Positions 6,193 through 8,198 of a DNA stretch of 8,198 bases are shown in pieces; position 1 is the first letter of the stretch, and each line of letters opens with the position of its first letter. The stretch spans positions 1 to 8,198 of the forward strand of contig CALGOO010000061.1 of assembly GCA_937960715.1 (NCBI GenBank), written 5' to 3'. The position numbers were made by a program, and so were the translations under genes. This stretch comes from an uncultured Candidatus Competibacteraceae bacterium. GTDB taxonomy: Bacteria; Pseudomonadota; Gammaproteobacteria; Competibacterales; Competibacteraceae. The notes below the pieces were generated by a model, which saw nothing but the letters and a program-made list of their open reading frames with translations, ran no database searches and had not been told where the DNA came from.

Positions 6193-7683
6193 TCAACCAA
6201 ACTCCAACCGAACCCCCGCCTTCCGCAGATAGCGCGCTTCCGCCTCCAGATCGGCGCGGGTCAGCGGGTGCTCCTCCAGCCAGCCGGGAGGAAACCGCAG
6301 TTCCAGACGCTGCTGATTCGCGACCAGCGTCAGCGGCGGCAACGGTTGCCGACTGCGGCCGCGGTGCAACACCACGGCCAAGCGCAACAGGACGCACAGC
6401 CGCCGGGCCGGCTGCACCCATTCCCTCGGCAGGTGGGCGAAGGCGTCCGCCGGAAAGGACCGGCGATGGCGACGCACCAGGGCTGCCAGCACCCGTTGAT
6501 CGCCGCGCGAGAAACCCGACAGATCAGCATGTTCCAGGATATAGGCGCCGTGCTTGTGATAATCGCCGTGGGACAGCAACAGGCCGATCTCGTACAGCCG
6601 GGCCGCCCATTCCAGAATCCGGCCCTGGTCGTCGGTCGTCAGCCGCCAACTCTCCCGAACCTGGCCCAGCAGCTCCAGCGCCGTCGCGTTGACTCGCTCG
6701 GCCTGGGCTTCGTCCAAGCCGTAGCGGCGGATCACGATGGTGATGGTGCGGTCGCGCACGTCCTCGTGGCGGATGCGGCCCAGCAGATCGTAGATCACCC
6801 CTTCCCGCAACGCGCCGTCCGATACCTCCATCCGCTCGACGTTCAGCGCCTCGCACAGCCCGTGCAGCACCACGAAGCCGCCGGTGAACACCCGCGCGCG
6901 CGCCGGTTCCAGTTGCCAGCGGGTAGCGATCACCCCCGTATTGCCCGCCTCCAGCAGCGCAACCCGCAACCGCCGCAACGCTTCCAGGGTAATGCCGTCG
7001 CGGCACCACCCCTCCCGCGTCACGACATCCTGAATAGCCTTGATCGAACCGGAGGCGCCGGTCGCCCGCTCCCAGCCCCGTTCCAGATACTCTTCGCGCA
7101 CCGGTTCCATCCGCAGTTGCACGATCAGTTCCGCCTGGCGCATCCGGGCCTCGGTGATCCGGCCACCGTCGAAACAGGCCCGGCTCAGGCTGACGCAACC
7201 CATCTTCAGGCTGGTCAGGTGCAAAGGATCGAACTTTTCCCCAATGATGAATTCGGTGCTGCCGCCCCCGATGTCCACCACCAGGCGCCGGCCCGGCGCG
7301 TCGGCGACGCTGTGCGCGACGCCCAGATAGATCAATCGCGCTTCTTCCTGGCCGCTGATGATCTCGACGTTATGCCCCAGTACCTCCTCGGCCCGGGCCA
7401 GGAATTCGGCGCCGTTGCGCGCCTGGCGCAGGGTGTTGGTGCCGACGATGCGCAATTGTTCCGGCGGAATGTGCCGCAGGCGCTGGCCGAATCGGGCTAG
7501 GCAGTCCAGCGCGCGTTGCTGCGCGTCCTCGGCCAGCCGATTCCGCGCATCCAGACCGGCGGCCAGTTGCACCATCTCCCGGATTCGATCCAATACCTGA
7601 ACATGGTCGTTGGCGATCCGGGCCACGATCAGGTGAAAACTGTTGGAGCCCAGGTCAATCGCGGCGACGACATCGGAAGACAT
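6193..7683 (-). CDS. ppx: Exopolyphosphatase / Ppx-GppA family phosphatase
   Basis: 496-residue cytoplasmic member of the ASKHA-fold Ppx/GppA family, which removes terminal phosphate from polyphosphate (Ppx) or converts pppGpp to ppGpp (GppA). Residues 7-19 contain AAIDLGSNSFHL, the first nucleotide/phosphate-binding loop. GQEEARLIYLG (111-121) carries the acidic residues expected at the active site. VVDIGGGSTEFIIGE (135-149) is the second phosphate loop. The C-terminal helical half has the typical SHGDYHKHGAYIL segment of the HD-like domain. Length matches E. coli PPX/GppA (about 500), so both N-terminal actin-like domains and the C-terminal region are present. The ATG at 7683 is chosen because it is preceded by a near-perfect AAGGAGG and places the ASKHA motif at the N-terminus. 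A longer reading from 7971 would run into sixA. Ppx and GppA activities cannot be separated from sequence alone; pairing with sixA suggests ppx. Confidence 0.93.
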   Translation of the reverse strand: MSSDVVAAIDLGSNSFHLIVARIANDHVQVLDRIREMVQLAAGLDARNRLAEDAQQRALDCLARFGQRLRHIPPEQLRIVGTNTLRQARNGAEFLARAEEVLGHNVEIISGQEEARLIYLGVAHSVADAPGRRLVVDIGGGSTEFIIGEKFDPLHLTSLKMGCVSLSRACFDGGRITEARMRQAELIVQLRMEPVREEYLERGWERATGASGSIKAIQDVVTREGWCRDGITLEALRRLRVALLEAGNTGVIATRWQLEPARARVFTGGFVVLHGLCEALNVERMEVSDGALREGVIYDLLGRIRHEDVRDRTITIVIRRYGLDEAQAERVNATALELLGQVRESWRLTTDDQGRILEWAARLYEIGLLLSHGDYHKHGAYILEHADLSGFSRGDQRVLAALVRRHRRSFPADAFAHLPREWVQPARRLCVLLRLAVVLHRGRSRQPLPPLTLVANQQRLELRFPPGWLEEHPLTRADLEAEARYLRKAGVRLEFG

Positions 7684-7688
7684 GACAA

Positions 7689-7695
7689 CCTCCTT
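7689..7695 (-). promoter_or_regulatory. Shine-Dalgarno of ppx
   Basis: On the minus strand AAGGAGG lies 5 bases before the ATG at 7683, within the 17-base gap after the sixA stop. It fixes the ppx start and rules out the in-frame upstream extension that overlaps sixA. Confidence 0.8.
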
Positions 7696-7700
7696 CGCTT

Positions 7701-8198
7701 TCAATCCTGCTTCAAACCGCGCAACTGCCCGGCGGTCAGCACCCAGTGCAGCACGCCCACGCCCGCTTCCGCTCGCTCCGAAAACTCGATCATGGCCACT
7801 CCCCCCTTGCGGAACGCAAGCAGCGAACGCGGCTCGCCGGCCACCAGCAAACCCGCCAACAGGCCCAGTTGCGGCTCGTGGCCCACCGCCACCACCAGAT
7901 GGTTGGCCGGATATTGTGTCAGCCAGTCCGCGACCGCCTCGGGCGGATAGCGGTAGTCCAGGCTGGCGCATTCCACCAGCGGCGGGTCGCCGCAGGCGCG
8001 GGCGATGATCTCGGCGGTCTCGCGGGCGCGCAGCAGCGGGCTGTGCGCCAGCACGTCGATCCGCCCCAACAGGGCGCGCAGGCGGTTGGCGCCCTTGCGC
8101 ATCTTCTTACGCCCAACCTCGGTCAGCGGCCGCCGCGCATCGGTACCGCCCGCGGCGATGAAAGCCTCCGCCTCCTCGGCGATGGCGTGGCGAACCAG
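7701..8198 (-). CDS. sixA: Phosphohistidine phosphatase SixA, N-terminus cut by window edge
   Basis: Histidine phosphatase superfamily (phosphoglycerate-mutase-like) protein of the SixA type, which in E. coli removes phosphate from histidine phosphotransfer domains in the cytoplasm. The visible 165 residues begin directly at the catalytic motif LVRHAIAE (the Arg-His pair that carries the phosphohistidine), so only a few residues, including the start codon, are missing. Further along are AHSPLLRARETAE (visible residues 51-63), the usual second phosphate-binding segment of the superfamily, and VAVGHEP with the second catalytic His at visible residue 107. The length fits SixA (about 160 residues) rather than the longer phosphoglycerate mutases. 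The gene ends with TGA 17 bases before the ppx start, and the ppx Shine-Dalgarno lies in that gap, so the two are probably one operon. The family is clear from sequence; the exact substrate here is inferred. Confidence 0.9.
   Translation of the reverse strand: MVRHAIAEEAEAFIAAGGTDARRPLTEVGRKKMRKGANRLRALLGRIDVLAHSPLLRARETAEIIARACGDPPLVECASLDYRYPPEAVADWLTQYPANHLVVAVGHEPQLGLLAGLLVAGEPRSLLAFRKGGVAMIEFSERAEAGVGVLHWVLTAGQLRGLKQD

Noticed and set aside
6179..6207. Possible promoter for the cassette on the minus strand (TTGGAG, 17-base spacer, TATCTA)
   Set aside because: Spacing is ideal, but each box matches the sigma-70 consensus at only three of six positions, so it cannot be claimed from sequence alone.
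7684..7971. N-terminal extension of ppx by 96 codons into sixA
   Set aside because: It would overlap most of the sixA 3' half, the extension is Gly/Arg-rich without family similarity, and a strong Shine-Dalgarno precedes the ATG at 7683.

Overview
The window is GC-rich, apparently chromosomal DNA. Codon use, a sixA-ppx housekeeping pair and the protein families suggest a gammaproteobacterium, perhaps of the purple-sulfur or Competibacter type. The taxonomic guess rests on general impression and is low confidence. All six genes lie on the minus strand, so transcription runs from the right edge to the left, and coding density is nearly complete (gaps of 3 to 39 bases).

Right part (8198 to 6193): a housekeeping pair, sixA (phosphohistidine phosphatase, first few codons beyond the right edge) and ppx (exopolyphosphatase/GppA family), 17 bases apart and probably co-transcribed.

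Left part (6153 to 1): a four-gene cassette that reads as a biological-conflict (defence) operon. In order of transcription it holds a small trypsin-co-occurring-domain protein (Trypco2 type), a cytoplasmic trypsin-like serine protease with a large unassigned C-terminal region, a MoxR-type AAA+ ATPase, and a very long protein still open at the left edge (at least 1050 residues). The long protein joins a degenerate von Willebrand A (vWA)-like domain to two formylglycine-generating-enzyme-like (FGE/SUMF, C-type-lectin fold) domains in tandem. It has no stop codon in the window, so an ATG-to-stop ORF search would miss it. MoxR + vWA + protease + FGE-like module matches the MoxR-vWA conflict systems predicted by Aravind and colleagues, in which an NTPase chaperone pair and a proteolytic step control a variable recognition or effector module.

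The most striking signal is at the end of the first FGE-like domain (about 697-768). Thirteen residues sit where diversity-generating-retroelement (DGR) variable proteins typically carry template Asn (AAC) or Ile (ATC) codons. Every one of these codons ends in C, and every adenine in the segment falls in one of them. This is the expected trace of adenine-directed mutagenic retrohoming. The reverse transcriptase and template repeat are not in the window; they could lie beyond the left edge or elsewhere in the genome. If confirmed, this is a MoxR-vWA-protease defence operon whose recognition surface is diversified by a DGR.
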